Below, in pieces: positions 19,912-28,110 of a stretch of DNA of 61,360 nucleotides; position 1 is the stretch's first letter, and each line of letters opens with the position of its first letter. Under the pieces are notes generated by a model. The model was not told the DNA's origin, did not search any database, and worked only from the letters and a program-made list of their open reading frames with translations. Origin of the DNA: an uncultured Paracoccus sp. (GTDB taxonomy: Bacteria > Pseudomonadota > Alphaproteobacteria > Rhodobacterales > Rhodobacteraceae). Position numbers and translations under genes: made by a program. The stretch covers positions 1-61,360 of the forward strand of contig CAKTBJ010000014.1 of the NCBI GenBank assembly GCA_934533075.1, given 5' to 3'.

Positions 19912-21105
19912 ATGACGAACACCATGACCCGCCCGTTGCGCATCTGCCTGATCCTGCATTCCAGCCGCTCGGACAATCTGGGCGTGGGGGCGCTGACGGA
20001 ATCCGAGGTGGTCATCCTGCGCGACGTGGCCCGCCGGCTGGGGCGCGGGATCGCGATCACCATCCTCGACTGGAAGGACCCGCGCCGGCCCTATGTCACC
20101 GGTCCCGACATCACCCATCGCGACCTCAGCGGCCGCTTCATCGCCGACCCGCGCGGCTTCTATGCGCTGGTCCGGCAACATGACGCGGTGATCGACATCA
20201 GCGGCGGCGACAGTTTCGCGGACATCTACGGCAAGCCGCGCCTGCGCCGTATCCTCGCGATGAAATACCTGACCCATCTGGCACGCCGGCCGCTGGTGGT
20301 GGCACCGCAGACCCTCGGCCCGTTCGAGCGCCCGGTCTCGCGGCTGCTGGCGCGGGTGACGCTGAACCGCTCGGCGCTGGTAGCCACGCGCGACGGCGAC
20401 GGGCTGTCGGCCAGGGCCGCGCGCGAGATGGGGGTGCGGGTGCCGGTGATCGCGGCCTCGGACGTGGCCATGCGCCTGCCCCATACCCCGCCGCCGCCCC
20501 ATGACGGGCCGCCGCGGGTGGGGCTGAACGTCTCCGGCCTGCTGATGGGCGGCGGCTATACCGGGCGCAACGAGTTCGGGCTGCGGATGGATTATCCGGC
20601 GCTGATCCGGGGGCTGATCCGGCATTTCCAGGCGCATCCCGACGGGTGCGAGCTGCACCTGGTGCCCCATGTCTTCCCCGACACGCCCCGCCCGATGCGC
20701 GAGGACGACCTAGCCGCCTCCGAGGCCCTGGCGGCCGAATTTCCGGGCGTGGTGGTGGCGCCGCGCTTCGCCACGCCCTCGGCGGCGAAAAGCTATATCG
20801 CCGGGATGGACTTCTTCATGGGCGCGCGCATGCATGCCTGCATCGCGGCGCTGTCTTCCGGCGTGGCGGTGGCGCCGATGGCCTATAGCCGCAAGTTCGC
20901 CGGGCTGTTCGACGCGATCGACTATCCGCATACGCTGGACTGCACCACGCTGTCGGCGGAGGACATGCAGGCGCGTATCGCGGCGCTTTACGAGGATCGC
21001 ACCCGGTTGGCGGCGGATGCCAAGGCGGCACACGAGATCGCTTTGGGCAGGTTGCAGCGTTATGAGGATGCTTTGACTGATCTGTTGAGGAAGATCGGGA
21101 GATAG
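19912..21105 (+). CDS. Polysaccharide pyruvyl transferase family protein
   Basis: The protein has 397 residues. It has the polysaccharide pyruvyl transferase layout: N-terminal LILHSSRSDNLGVGALTE, then DAVIDISGGDSFAD, PLVVAPQTLGPFE, and C-terminal FFMGARMHACIAALSSGVA with PMAYSRKFAG, which resembles the nucleotide/PEP-binding half. It may add pyruvate ketals to an exopolysaccharide, fitting the glycosyltransferases next door. An ATG at 19912 follows the SRP RNA; the frame upstream of it overlaps that RNA and is not coding. The next gene starts four bases after the stop. Confidence 0.85.
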   Translation: MTNTMTRPLRICLILHSSRSDNLGVGALTESEVVILRDVARRLGRGIAITILDWKDPRRPYVTGPDITHRDLSGRFIADPRGFYALVRQHDAVIDISGGDSFADIYGKPRLRRILAMKYLTHLARRPLVVAPQTLGPFERPVSRLLARVTLNRSALVATRDGDGLSARAAREMGVRVPVIAASDVAMRLPHTPPPPHDGPPRVGLNVSGLLMGGGYTGRNEFGLRMDYPALIRGLIRHFQAHPDGCELHLVPHVFPDTPRPMREDDLAASEALAAEFPGVVVAPRFATPSAAKSYIAGMDFFMGARMHACIAALSSGVAVAPMAYSRKFAGLFDAIDYPHTLDCTTLSAEDMQARIAALYEDRTRLAADAKAAHEIALGRLQRYEDALTDLLRKIGR

Positions 21106-21109
21106 TGGG

Positions 21110-22153
21110 ATGCTGACCTATGCAATCGTGGTGGCGACGCGGAACCGGCTGGAGGCGTTGCAGGCGTCGGTGCCCTTGTTTCTTGGCCAGACCCGCCCGC
21201 CGGCCCGTCTCGTCGTCGTCGACCGCTCGGACGATCACGCCGCAGTCGCCGCGTGGCTGGCCGAGATGGCACTGACCAGCCCGATCCCGGTCGAGGTGAT
21301 CCATGCCGACCTGGCCAATCTGCCGCATCAGCGCAATCTGGGAATAGCCCGCGTGACCGAGGCGGTAACGATGCTGCCTGATGACGATTCGCTGTGGTTC
21401 CCGGACACAGCCGAGCGGATCATGGCCGTCTATGAGCGTGACGCTACCGGCCTGATCGGCGGCGTAACCGGCATTCAGACCATGATCTCACCGCTGGAGA
21501 AGAGTAAGGCACCCCCGAGCGACCAGCCCCTCATGAGCAGGCCGGCTATCGCACGCTGGCGCAATCGTATCGAAGCGCATTTCGTGCCACAGCCCTTCAA
21601 CCTCTATGCGCACGACCGGATTGCGGCCTTGCTGCCGGCGGCGGGAGCGCAGGGCTTGGGCGACCTGCGATTTGTCGAAACGATAGGCGGCTGGCGAATG
21701 AGCTTTCGCACTGGCGTTCTGCGGGATTCGGGCTTCGACGCCACCCTTGGCTCGCGCGTCGGCTATGCCCAACACGAAGACAAGGACATGGCGCTACAGG
21801 TGCAGCGGGCCGGTCATCTGCTGGCGGCGGCACCGGGCGCGCGGGTTATGCACAACATGCATCCAGGCAAGCGCGCCGGCGGATTCGCCTATGGGTTCTT
21901 CTGGATATTCAATTACCTATACATATGCCGTAAACTGTTCGGAGATGCCCCGCCAGGCCGAAGGCCGGTTTGGCGCTATCTGCGCTACAAAGTGTTTCTC
22001 TATGGCCTGCGGCGCGGCAATACCCATGACCGCGATATTGCCCGCGGCGGCGCCGCCGCCTTGGCCGAGTTCGACCGCATGTGGCAGGCCCCCGACAATC
22101 GTCTGGCAGAGACCTACGGCGAAATCGCCGACCGGGTGTTAAAAGCAGGATAA
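21110..22153 (+). CDS. Family 2-type glycosyltransferase
   Basis: The protein has 347 residues. The GT-A N terminus YAIVVATRNRLEALQ, the variant donor/metal motif MLPDDDSLWFPD and the later acceptor-region EDKDMALQVQRAG fit a GT2 fold. Near the C terminus FAYGFFWIFNYLYIC is hydrophobic and may touch the membrane. It is cotranscribed with the pyruvyl transferase (GGGAGATAGTGGG ribosome-binding site). Donor and acceptor sugars cannot be told from sequence. The base composition is a little more A+T-rich than its neighbours. Confidence 0.82.
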   Translation: MLTYAIVVATRNRLEALQASVPLFLGQTRPPARLVVVDRSDDHAAVAAWLAEMALTSPIPVEVIHADLANLPHQRNLGIARVTEAVTMLPDDDSLWFPDTAERIMAVYERDATGLIGGVTGIQTMISPLEKSKAPPSDQPLMSRPAIARWRNRIEAHFVPQPFNLYAHDRIAALLPAAGAQGLGDLRFVETIGGWRMSFRTGVLRDSGFDATLGSRVGYAQHEDKDMALQVQRAGHLLAAAPGARVMHNMHPGKRAGGFAYGFFWIFNYLYICRKLFGDAPPGRRPVWRYLRYKVFLYGLRRGNTHDRDIARGGAAALAEFDRMWQAPDNRLAETYGEIADRVLKAG

Positions 22154-22160
22154 GCGGCCC

Positions 22161-23069
22161 CTACCCCCGGTTCCAGCGCCCGGCCAGCACCGCCGGATCG
22201 CCGCCGGCCAGCAGCCAGGCCATCCGCCGCGCGCGGTGCAGCCGCACGCGGGTCAGCGCCGCGAAAGCCAGCAGGCGGTTGCGCGGGCCATTCAGCCGGT
22301 CCGAGCCGATGATGCGCGGCAACTCGGCCAAAGGCGAGGGTGCCATCGCCAGGGTCTTGACCGCCCAGCGAAACCGGCCGCCGCGCCGGGTGCGGGCCTG
22401 GGCGAAGTCATGCGCGATCTGGCGATCCCATTTCACGAAAATCTCGGCAAAGCTGGCACGCGCGGGGTGATAGACGCGCATGTCCGGCACGAAACGGATG
22501 CGGTGGCCGGCGCGGCCGGCGCGCTGGCCCCAATCGCGGTCCTCGGCCACCGACAGCCCGGCGAAGCGACCCACCGCCTCCAGAACCGCCCGCCGCACCA
22601 CCAGATTGCCGGTGCCGGTGAAACCCTCGCGGGCGATATAGCGGTCCATGCGGTAGGCATATTCGCTCTCATAGGCCTCCAGCGCGGTCAGCCGCGCCGG
22701 ATCGCGCAGCGCGATGCGGACATCGCCGCCGAGAATGCCGGCCGCAGGGTCGGCCAGCGCGCGCTCCGCCGCCGCCAGCCAATCGGGATCGGCGAGGCAA
22801 TCGGCGTCGATGAAGGCCACCGCATCCCCGCGCGCCGCCGCCACCCCGCGATTGCGCGCCGGTCCCGGTCCCGGCTCGGCCTCCTGCAACAGCCGCACGC
22901 CCGGCCGGTCGCAGACCGCCAGCGGCAATGCGGTCGAGCCGTTATCGACGACCAGCACCTCGTCGGGACGCCGATGCCCGGCGGCAAGCGAGTCCAGACA
23001 GCGCCCCAGGGCCGCCGGCTGGTTGAGATGCGGGATCACGACGGAGAGCACAGGCGGCCCGGCGGTCAT
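22161..23069 (-). CDS. Family 2 glycosyltransferase
   Basis: The protein has 302 residues and begins MTAGPPVLSVVIPHLNQPA. The GT2 core is clear: VVDNGSTALP, PGPARNRGVAAARGD, AFIDADCLADPDWL (the DxD-like site) and SVAEDRDWGQRAGRAGH (catalytic ED). The C-terminal part is basic and partly hydrophobic, as in membrane-associated sugar transferases of EPS loci. It is the last gene of a minus-strand run with the EPS kinase, chain-length and ATPase genes, but a 304-bp gap separates it from them. The start follows the first conserved residues; the ribosome-binding site is weak. Confidence 0.85.
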   Translation of the reverse strand: MTAGPPVLSVVIPHLNQPAALGRCLDSLAAGHRRPDEVLVVDNGSTALPLAVCDRPGVRLLQEAEPGPGPARNRGVAAARGDAVAFIDADCLADPDWLAAAERALADPAAGILGGDVRIALRDPARLTALEAYESEYAYRMDRYIAREGFTGTGNLVVRRAVLEAVGRFAGLSVAEDRDWGQRAGRAGHRIRFVPDMRVYHPARASFAEIFVKWDRQIAHDFAQARTRRGGRFRWAVKTLAMAPSPLAELPRIIGSDRLNGPRNRLLAFAALTRVRLHRARRMAWLLAGGDPAVLAGRWNRG

Positions 23070-23346
23070 CGCGGGGCACCGCGCAGGGCCGGCAGGAGCG
23101 CAGGCCGGATTGCGCCGCACGGGGGCGATCCGGGGGCGAAGGCGCGCGGACGATCACGCCCCGGAGGCGCGGGCCGCTCTGATCCGCGCCACGGGAACGC
23201 GGGCGATACCGCATGGCCCCCCGCACGAATTTGCACCGATCGCTTCGCTTCGTCCCGCAAGGTGGAACAACTCCAGATATGTCGCCCGTCTAGGCCGGCA
23301 ATCGGGCCGCGAGGCGTGCCCCGGATGGCACGGCCCTGCGCCCTGC
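23070..23346. other. Noncoding gap between glycosyltransferase and EPS kinase
   Basis: Both flanking genes run on the minus strand. I see no conserved ORF and no strong promoter. A slightly A+T-richer patch around 23226-23290 could hold a promoter for the glycosyltransferase, but no -35/-10 pair is convincing. Confidence 0.4.
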
Positions 23347-23371
23347 GCCGGCCCCTGCCGGAAGGGCCGGC
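23347..23371 (-). terminator. GC-rich hairpin directly after the EPS kinase gene
   Basis: An 8-bp stem (GCCGGCCC with GGGCCGGC) lies two bases past the kinase stop. There is no T tract, so it may slow or protect the transcript end rather than terminate it outright. Confidence 0.45.
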
Positions 23372-23373
23372 CG

Positions 23374-24291
23374 TCAATAGCCGTATTCGTATTGCGACAT
23401 GGTGTCGAAATAACGGCATTTGTTCAGCACCACGCCCATGACGTTGCATTGCGTGGCCAGTTCGCGCTCGCAATGGTCGATCTGCTTGATGGTGGTCAAC
23501 TCGGCTGCGGCGACGATCAGCACGGCATCGACATGGCCGATGAAGGCCATCACATCGTCGCCGGCCTGCATCGGCGGCATGTCGAACAGCATCACCGTAG
23601 GCGCATAGTCGCGGGCCAGCCCGGCCAGCGCATCCGCCACCGCCCCGCCATGCAGCAGCTCCGCCGGCGAGCGCACCACATGCGTCTGGGTGGCCACGGC
23701 GAGATTGGCGCCGATGCGCACCGCATGGTCGGCGAAGGGCGCCCGGCCCTCCAGGAACCGCGAGACCTCCTGCTGCGCCGGCAGCCCCAGATAGCGCGAC
23801 AGCTTGGGCCGGCGCAGGTCGGTCTCGATCAGCACCGTGCGCTGCTCGGGCTGGCGGGCGAGGCTGAAGGCGAGGTTCAGCGCCAGCATGCTCTTGCCGC
23901 AGCCGGTGCCGGGCGAGGTGATCGCCACCCGCGTCCAGCCATTCGCCCGCATCTGTTGCAGCATGCGGGTGCGGATCACGTCGAAGGACAGCGCGTCGGG
24001 ACCGGCCTCGGCGGCCAGCACACGGCTGTGCAGCAGGTGGCGCGGATCGGGGTTGAAGCCCGGCAGGGCCAGCCATGCCGCGTCAGATGCAGAGGCCGCG
24101 GCGCCGGGACCGGGGGCGGCCGGTGCCGGAGAGGCCGAGGCCGCCTCAGGCCCGGCCGGCGCGGTTTCGGCAATCCGGCTGTCGGGGGTCAGCCGCAGCG
24201 GCCCGCCTTCGGCCTCCGCCTCGGTTGCGGGGCGCCCGGTTCCGCTGCGGGCGGCGCGGGCCTTGGCGATTGCGGCCTGAATCTTTTCCAT
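23374..24291 (-). CDS. EPS-locus tyrosine autokinase (BY-kinase, CpsD/PEP-CTERM-locus type)
   Basis: The protein has 305 residues and starts MEKIQAAIAKARAAR. A Pro/Ala-rich linker of about 80 residues leads to the kinase domain: Walker A ITSPGTGCGKSMLALNLA, Walker A' VLIETDLRRPKLSRYLG, Walker B VMLFDMPPM. The C terminus carries the tyrosine cluster YFDTMSQYEYGY that such kinases autophosphorylate. These kinases pair with a membrane chain-length protein, encoded just upstream, to control EPS polymerisation. The start at 24291 is set by homology; an upstream extension in this frame overlaps the chain-length gene. Confidence 0.9.
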   Translation of the reverse strand: MEKIQAAIAKARAARSGTGRPATEAEAEGGPLRLTPDSRIAETAPAGPEAASASPAPAAPGPGAAASASDAAWLALPGFNPDPRHLLHSRVLAAEAGPDALSFDVIRTRMLQQMRANGWTRVAITSPGTGCGKSMLALNLAFSLARQPEQRTVLIETDLRRPKLSRYLGLPAQQEVSRFLEGRAPFADHAVRIGANLAVATQTHVVRSPAELLHGGAVADALAGLARDYAPTVMLFDMPPMQAGDDVMAFIGHVDAVLIVAAAELTTIKQIDHCERELATQCNVMGVVLNKCRYFDTMSQYEYGY

Positions 24292-24311
24292 TCCCTGTCC
24301 TCCCGCCTGCC

Positions 24312-25895
24312 TCAGCCCTGGCCGAGCAGGCTGCCCAGCCCGGCCCTCATCAGCGCGCGCTCCAGCAGCAGGTCCAGCGGCGTGATGAATGTATGAACAT
24401 ACCACAAGCCCGCAGGCAGGCCGATGCCGATCACCGCCAGCACCGCCAGTTGTATCGCCCGCTGGCGATTCCGCTCGCGCCGCGTATGGATCAGCGGCAC
24501 CACGCCGAAGGGCGAGATGCCCAGCTTGTCCACCAGGTCGCCGGGACGCCGGAGCCGGCGATTCAGCAGCTCCAGCAGCAGGACCAGCCCGCCGCCGGCC
24601 GCCAGCCCGCCGGCCAGCCCCGCAATGGCGATCAGGGGACGGTTCGGGCGTTCCGGCTGGCTGGGGGCGATGGCCTGCTCGATGATGGAAATCCGCTGGG
24701 CCTTCGACATCACTTCCAGCGTGTCGCCGGTCTGGGCCTGGGCGCGGGCCGCGACCGCCTGGTTATACTGCGCCCGCAGGTTGTCATAGTCCCGTTGCAG
24801 CCGTGCAATGGCGATGGCGTTGCCCGGCGTGGCCTCGATGCTTTGCTGGAGATCGGCCAGCATGGCCTGCAACTGCTGCTTCTGGCTGTCCAGGAAGTCG
24901 ATCTGGCCGTCCAGATCGGCCAGCTGGATCTCATAGGGCGACAGCCCGGCACCCGCCTGCCCGGCACCGGCGGCGACCTGCTGGGCCACCACCGTCTGCA
25001 AGGAGGCGATCTGCCCCTCCAGCATCTTGATGCGGGGGTTCTGCGGGGACAGCACCACCAGCTGCCGCTGCAACTCGTCGTTCAGGGCCTGCAACTGGCG
25101 CTGCTCGGGCGTCAGGCTGGCGGCGGGGCCGGCGGTCGAAGGCACCTGCCCCGTGGTCTCGTAAAGCTCGACCAGCCGGGCGCGGCGGTCGCGCAGGGTG
25201 GCCATGTCGCGCTCGACCTGGGCCAGGCGCTCCTGCGAGGCGGCCTGCTGGCTGCGGCGGAAGTCGAGGCTGTCGGGCAGCGCGTTCAGGTTGGCCTCCT
25301 GGAAGGCGAGCAACTCGCCGCCCTTGCGGGTCAGCTCCTGCTCCAGCCGGTCCACCTCGGATTCGAAGAATTCCAGCGTCTGCGCCGCGACGGCGGTGCG
25401 GATGCGGACGTTTTCCTGCAACAGCCGGGTGACGATCTCGTTCGTGACCCGCGCCGACATGGCGGCGGTCTCGGCCTCGAAGCTGACGGTGACGATGACC
25501 GCGGCCTCGGGCTGGCCGCGCGCGGTGCCGCCGCCGCCGGTGGTCACGATGCGGATGCGCTGGCGCAGGTCCGCCAGCATGTCGTCGGCCGACATGCGCA
25601 GGCCCGGCGATCCGCGTTGCGGGCCATAGATCTGCAACTGGTTGGCCATTTCCAGCAGCCGGTCGCGGGCGAGGATGCGCTGCTGGATGATCTGCAACTG
25701 CTCGATGGCGCCGGTGCGGACGGTGGTCTCGGCGAGGTTGCCCGGAATCTGCTCGCTCTCGACGATCAGCACGGCACGCGCGGCATAGGTGGGCGGCAGC
25801 AGCTTGGCCAGCGCCAGCCCGGCGGCCGAGCCGATGATCACCAGAAGCAGCACCCAGTGCAGCCGGCGCAGGAAAAGCGAAAGGTAGTATTTCAT
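24312..25895 (-). CDS. EPS chain-length determinant (Wzz/PCP type, PEP-CTERM-locus family)
   Basis: The protein has 527 residues. TM1 (about residues 12-32, RLHWVLLLVIIGSAAGLALA) and a C-terminal TM (about 434-456, LIAIAGLAGGLAAGGGLVL) bracket a large periplasmic part with long coiled-coil stretches (EVDRLEQELTRKGGELLAF; DFLDSQKQQLQAMLADLQQ). A further hydrophobic stretch follows near the C terminus (AIQLAVLAVIGIGLPAGLW). It would set EPS chain length together with the BY-kinase 20 bp downstream. The true start MKYYLSLFLRR (25895) lies just after the ATPase stop; the longer reading frame upstream is antisense-type shadow. Confidence 0.9.
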   Translation of the reverse strand: MKYYLSLFLRRLHWVLLLVIIGSAAGLALAKLLPPTYAARAVLIVESEQIPGNLAETTVRTGAIEQLQIIQQRILARDRLLEMANQLQIYGPQRGSPGLRMSADDMLADLRQRIRIVTTGGGGTARGQPEAAVIVTVSFEAETAAMSARVTNEIVTRLLQENVRIRTAVAAQTLEFFESEVDRLEQELTRKGGELLAFQEANLNALPDSLDFRRSQQAASQERLAQVERDMATLRDRRARLVELYETTGQVPSTAGPAASLTPEQRQLQALNDELQRQLVVLSPQNPRIKMLEGQIASLQTVVAQQVAAGAGQAGAGLSPYEIQLADLDGQIDFLDSQKQQLQAMLADLQQSIEATPGNAIAIARLQRDYDNLRAQYNQAVAARAQAQTGDTLEVMSKAQRISIIEQAIAPSQPERPNRPLIAIAGLAGGLAAGGGLVLLLELLNRRLRRPGDLVDKLGISPFGVVPLIHTRRERNRQRAIQLAVLAVIGIGLPAGLWYVHTFITPLDLLLERALMRAGLGSLLGQG

Positions 25896-25902
25896 TCCGG
25901 TC

Positions 25903-26769
25903 TCACCGCTGCCGCAGCACGAGGGGGGCGGGGCCTGGGCCGTTCTCGGCCTCCTGGCCGCCGCCGAAGAACACGCCGTCGTCCAGCACCTGCCGCACGG
26001 TGCGGGCCTCCACCACCGGCGCGTCGTCGGTAAAGGCATAGAGCATGGCGAGGTCGCACAGCTGGTTGACCAGCCGCGGCACGCCGCGCGTGGCCTCGAA
26101 GATGGGATCGAAGGCGTCATCCATGAAGATCGGCCGATCGGCCCCCGCCACCGCCAGCCGGTGCGCGACATAGGCGGCCAGCGTGTCGCGCGTCATCGAA
26201 GGCAGGTGATAGCTGGAGGAGATCCGCTGCGCGAACTGGCGCAGGTCGTGGGCGCGCACCATGTCGCGCAGCTCCGGCTGGCCGACCAGGACCAGTTGCA
26301 GCAACTCGTCCTTGCCGGAATTGATGTTGGTGAACATCCGCAATTCCTCAAGGTTCTCGCGGCTGAGGTTCTGCGCCTCGTCGAAGATCAGGATCACCCG
26401 GCGGCCCTCGGCATATTGCGCGATCAGGTATTGCTGGAAGCGGGCGAACAGGTCGACATAGCCGGCCTCCGCCGGCGCCTCCTGGTCCAGCGCCATCAGC
26501 ACCCAGCGCAGCAGCTCGCCCCGCTCGCCCTGCGCGTTCGAGATCAGGCCGATGCGCACGTCGTCGCCGATGGTGCGCAGCAGCTGATGCAGCAGCACCG
26601 TCTTGCCGGCGCCGACCTCGCCGGTGATCAGGGTGATGGGCGCGCGGGTGAGGATGCCGTATTCCAGCATCGAGAACGCCGTCTGGTGCTGCCTGGACCA
26701 GAACAGGAAATCCGGGTCGGGCACCAGATTGAAGGGACGCTCGCGCAGGTTGAAGTGCTCGGTATAAAT
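25903..26769 (-). CDS. EPS/PEP-CTERM-locus secretion ATPase (ExeA-like AAA), probable ATT start
   Basis: The protein has 288 residues if begun at ATT 26769. Walker A LITGEVGAGKTVLLHQ, Walker B RRVILIFDEAQNLS and sensor blocks (LVLVGQPELRDMV; TRGVPRLVNQLCDLA) define the ExeA-like AAA family found beside EPS chain-length genes. Homologues begin M-Y-x-x-F-x-L-x-x-x-P-F-x-x-x-P-D-P; here the frame reads IYTEHFNLRERPFNLVPDP, with ATT where Met should be and no ATG, GTG or TTG before it in frame. A GGATGGGA run eight bases upstream could be the ribosome-binding site. The alternative is the GTG at 26724, which would remove the conserved motif. Confidence 0.85.
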   Translation of the reverse strand: MYTEHFNLRERPFNLVPDPDFLFWSRQHQTAFSMLEYGILTRAPITLITGEVGAGKTVLLHQLLRTIGDDVRIGLISNAQGERGELLRWVLMALDQEAPAEAGYVDLFARFQQYLIAQYAEGRRVILIFDEAQNLSRENLEELRMFTNINSGKDELLQLVLVGQPELRDMVRAHDLRQFAQRISSSYHLPSMTRDTLAAYVAHRLAVAGADRPIFMDDAFDPIFEATRGVPRLVNQLCDLAMLYAFTDDAPVVEARTVRQVLDDGVFFGGGQEAENGPGPAPLVLRQR

Positions 26770-27334
26770 TTCGCTGGTCCCATCCGTATCCCATGCAGTG
26801 CAGCATCAGCCGAGAGATTGCCGCAGCTGCATGATCCGCAAGAATTCCCGCATAAAACCGCGTGCCGCGCGGCAGCGCAAGGCCCTCTGTGCCCGCCGGG
26901 CGCTTCCGTGCCGTCACGGCGGCGTGAGACCCGCTGATTCGCGGCCCCGACTCGGGTGCGGGACATGGCAGGAAGGCTGACCGGGCCGGTGCTCCACCCA
27001 ATATTCACAAGGGGATTCCGGCTATTCCTCACGAATGCGGGGCGCAAAGTCAGGCGTCCATACACCGAAAAGTTGTGCTGCAACGCGAATCAAACACCCC
27101 GTGAGGTCAATCTTTCTTTAGATGTTGTTTTTACACAATAAACAACTGAGAGTTGAAAAGACACATTAGATTACAATCCAATTTTCACACCCTGAGATTG
27201 AGCCGCCGGACGGGGACGATATTTATCCGCGCAAATTGCGGCCCGCCGCCTGAACCCGGTTGCAAACCGCGGTCCGGCCATAATATAAATAAAATTGTAT
27301 CTATTTCAGGACGGCATCTGAAAAGGAGACTGCG
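26770..27334. promoter_or_regulatory. Divergent EPS regulatory region
   Basis: This 565-bp spacer separates the minus-strand ATPase operon from the plus-strand priming transferase and TPR gene. The part from about 27040 to 27320 is markedly A+T-rich against the rest of the window. It contains two overlapping inverted repeats: TTGTTT(27125-27130)/AAACAA(27140-27145) and CAACT-GAG-AGTTG (27143-27155). No ORF here has coding character. It likely holds promoters for both directions and binding sites for an unidentified regulator. Confidence 0.65.
27260..27289 (+). promoter_or_regulatory. Candidate sigma-70-type promoter for the priming sugar transferase
   Basis: A -35-like TTGCAA (27260-27265) is 18 bases from a -10-like TATAAA (27284-27289) in an A+T-rich stretch. 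It would give a leader of about 40 bases before the TTG start at 27335. Prediction by eye only. Confidence 0.4.
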
Positions 27335-28015
27335 TTGACGATTCCGATGAGATTCGAGGGCATCGAAAGCGCGACCGAATCGGTGCCGCCCGCACGTGTG
27401 CCCAGCCTGCGCCTCTATGCCGACTGGCTGAAGCGTCCCTTCGACATCGCCTTCGTGATCGCGATCATGCCGGTCCTGCTGCCGCTGCTCATGCTGCTGG
27501 GGCTGGCCGTGGCGCTGTCGGGCGGGCGGCCGCTCTATTCGCAGGCCCGCATCGGGCGCAACGGCCGCGTCTTCCGCATGTGGAAGCTGCGCAGCATGGT
27601 GCCGGATGCCGACGCCGCGTTGCAGCGCCTGCTGGCCGAGGACCCCGCCCTGCGCGCCGAATGGGCCATGAAGCAGAAGCTGGAGAACGACCCCCGCGTC
27701 ACCCGGCTGGGCCGCTTCATGCGCAAGACCTCGCTGGACGAACTGCCCCAGTTCTTCAACGTGCTGATGGGCGACATGAGCCTGATCGGCCCCCGCCCGA
27801 TGATGCCCGAGCAGTGCCGGCTCTACCCCGGCACCGACTATTACCGGCTGCGTCCGGGCATCAGCGGCGCCTGGCAGGTCGGCGGCCGCAACGACACCAG
27901 CTTTGCCGAGCGGGCGCGTTTCGATGGGGCCTATCGGGACAACCTGACCTTCGCCACCGATGTCGTGCTGATCGCGGCAACCCTGCGCGTCGTGCTTCGC
28001 GGAACCGGCCGCTGA
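27335..28015 (+). CDS. Priming sugar-1-phosphate transferase (undecaprenyl-phosphate hexose transferase, ExoY/PssY type)
   Basis: The protein has 226 residues. One N-terminal membrane segment (about residues 33-60, KRPFDIAFVIAIMPVLLP) is followed by the cytosolic catalytic domain: FRMWKLRSMVPDAD, RVTRLGRFMRKTSLDELPQ, MSLIGPRPMMPEQ and LRPGISGAWQVGGRND. It moves a sugar phosphate from a nucleotide sugar to undecaprenyl phosphate, the first step of EPS repeat-unit assembly. The TTG start is fixed by AAGGAG at 27323-27328, six bases upstream. Confidence 0.94.
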   Translation: MTIPMRFEGIESATESVPPARVPSLRLYADWLKRPFDIAFVIAIMPVLLPLLMLLGLAVALSGGRPLYSQARIGRNGRVFRMWKLRSMVPDADAALQRLLAEDPALRAEWAMKQKLENDPRVTRLGRFMRKTSLDELPQFFNVLMGDMSLIGPRPMMPEQCRLYPGTDYYRLRPGISGAWQVGGRNDTSFAERARFDGAYRDNLTFATDVVLIAATLRVVLRGTGR

Positions 28016-28110
28016 TCCCGAAAGCTTGTTAACCTCCTCACCGGCTACGATCTTGCCAGAAGGCCAGAACTGCCCGAATATCATCGCATTCTGTTTGTCA
28101 GGCTGGCCAA

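Noticed and set aside
26956..27338. Two short plus-strand frames in the EPS spacer
   Set aside because: No ribosome-binding site or coding bias; they cross the A+T-rich regulatory block and the candidate promoter.
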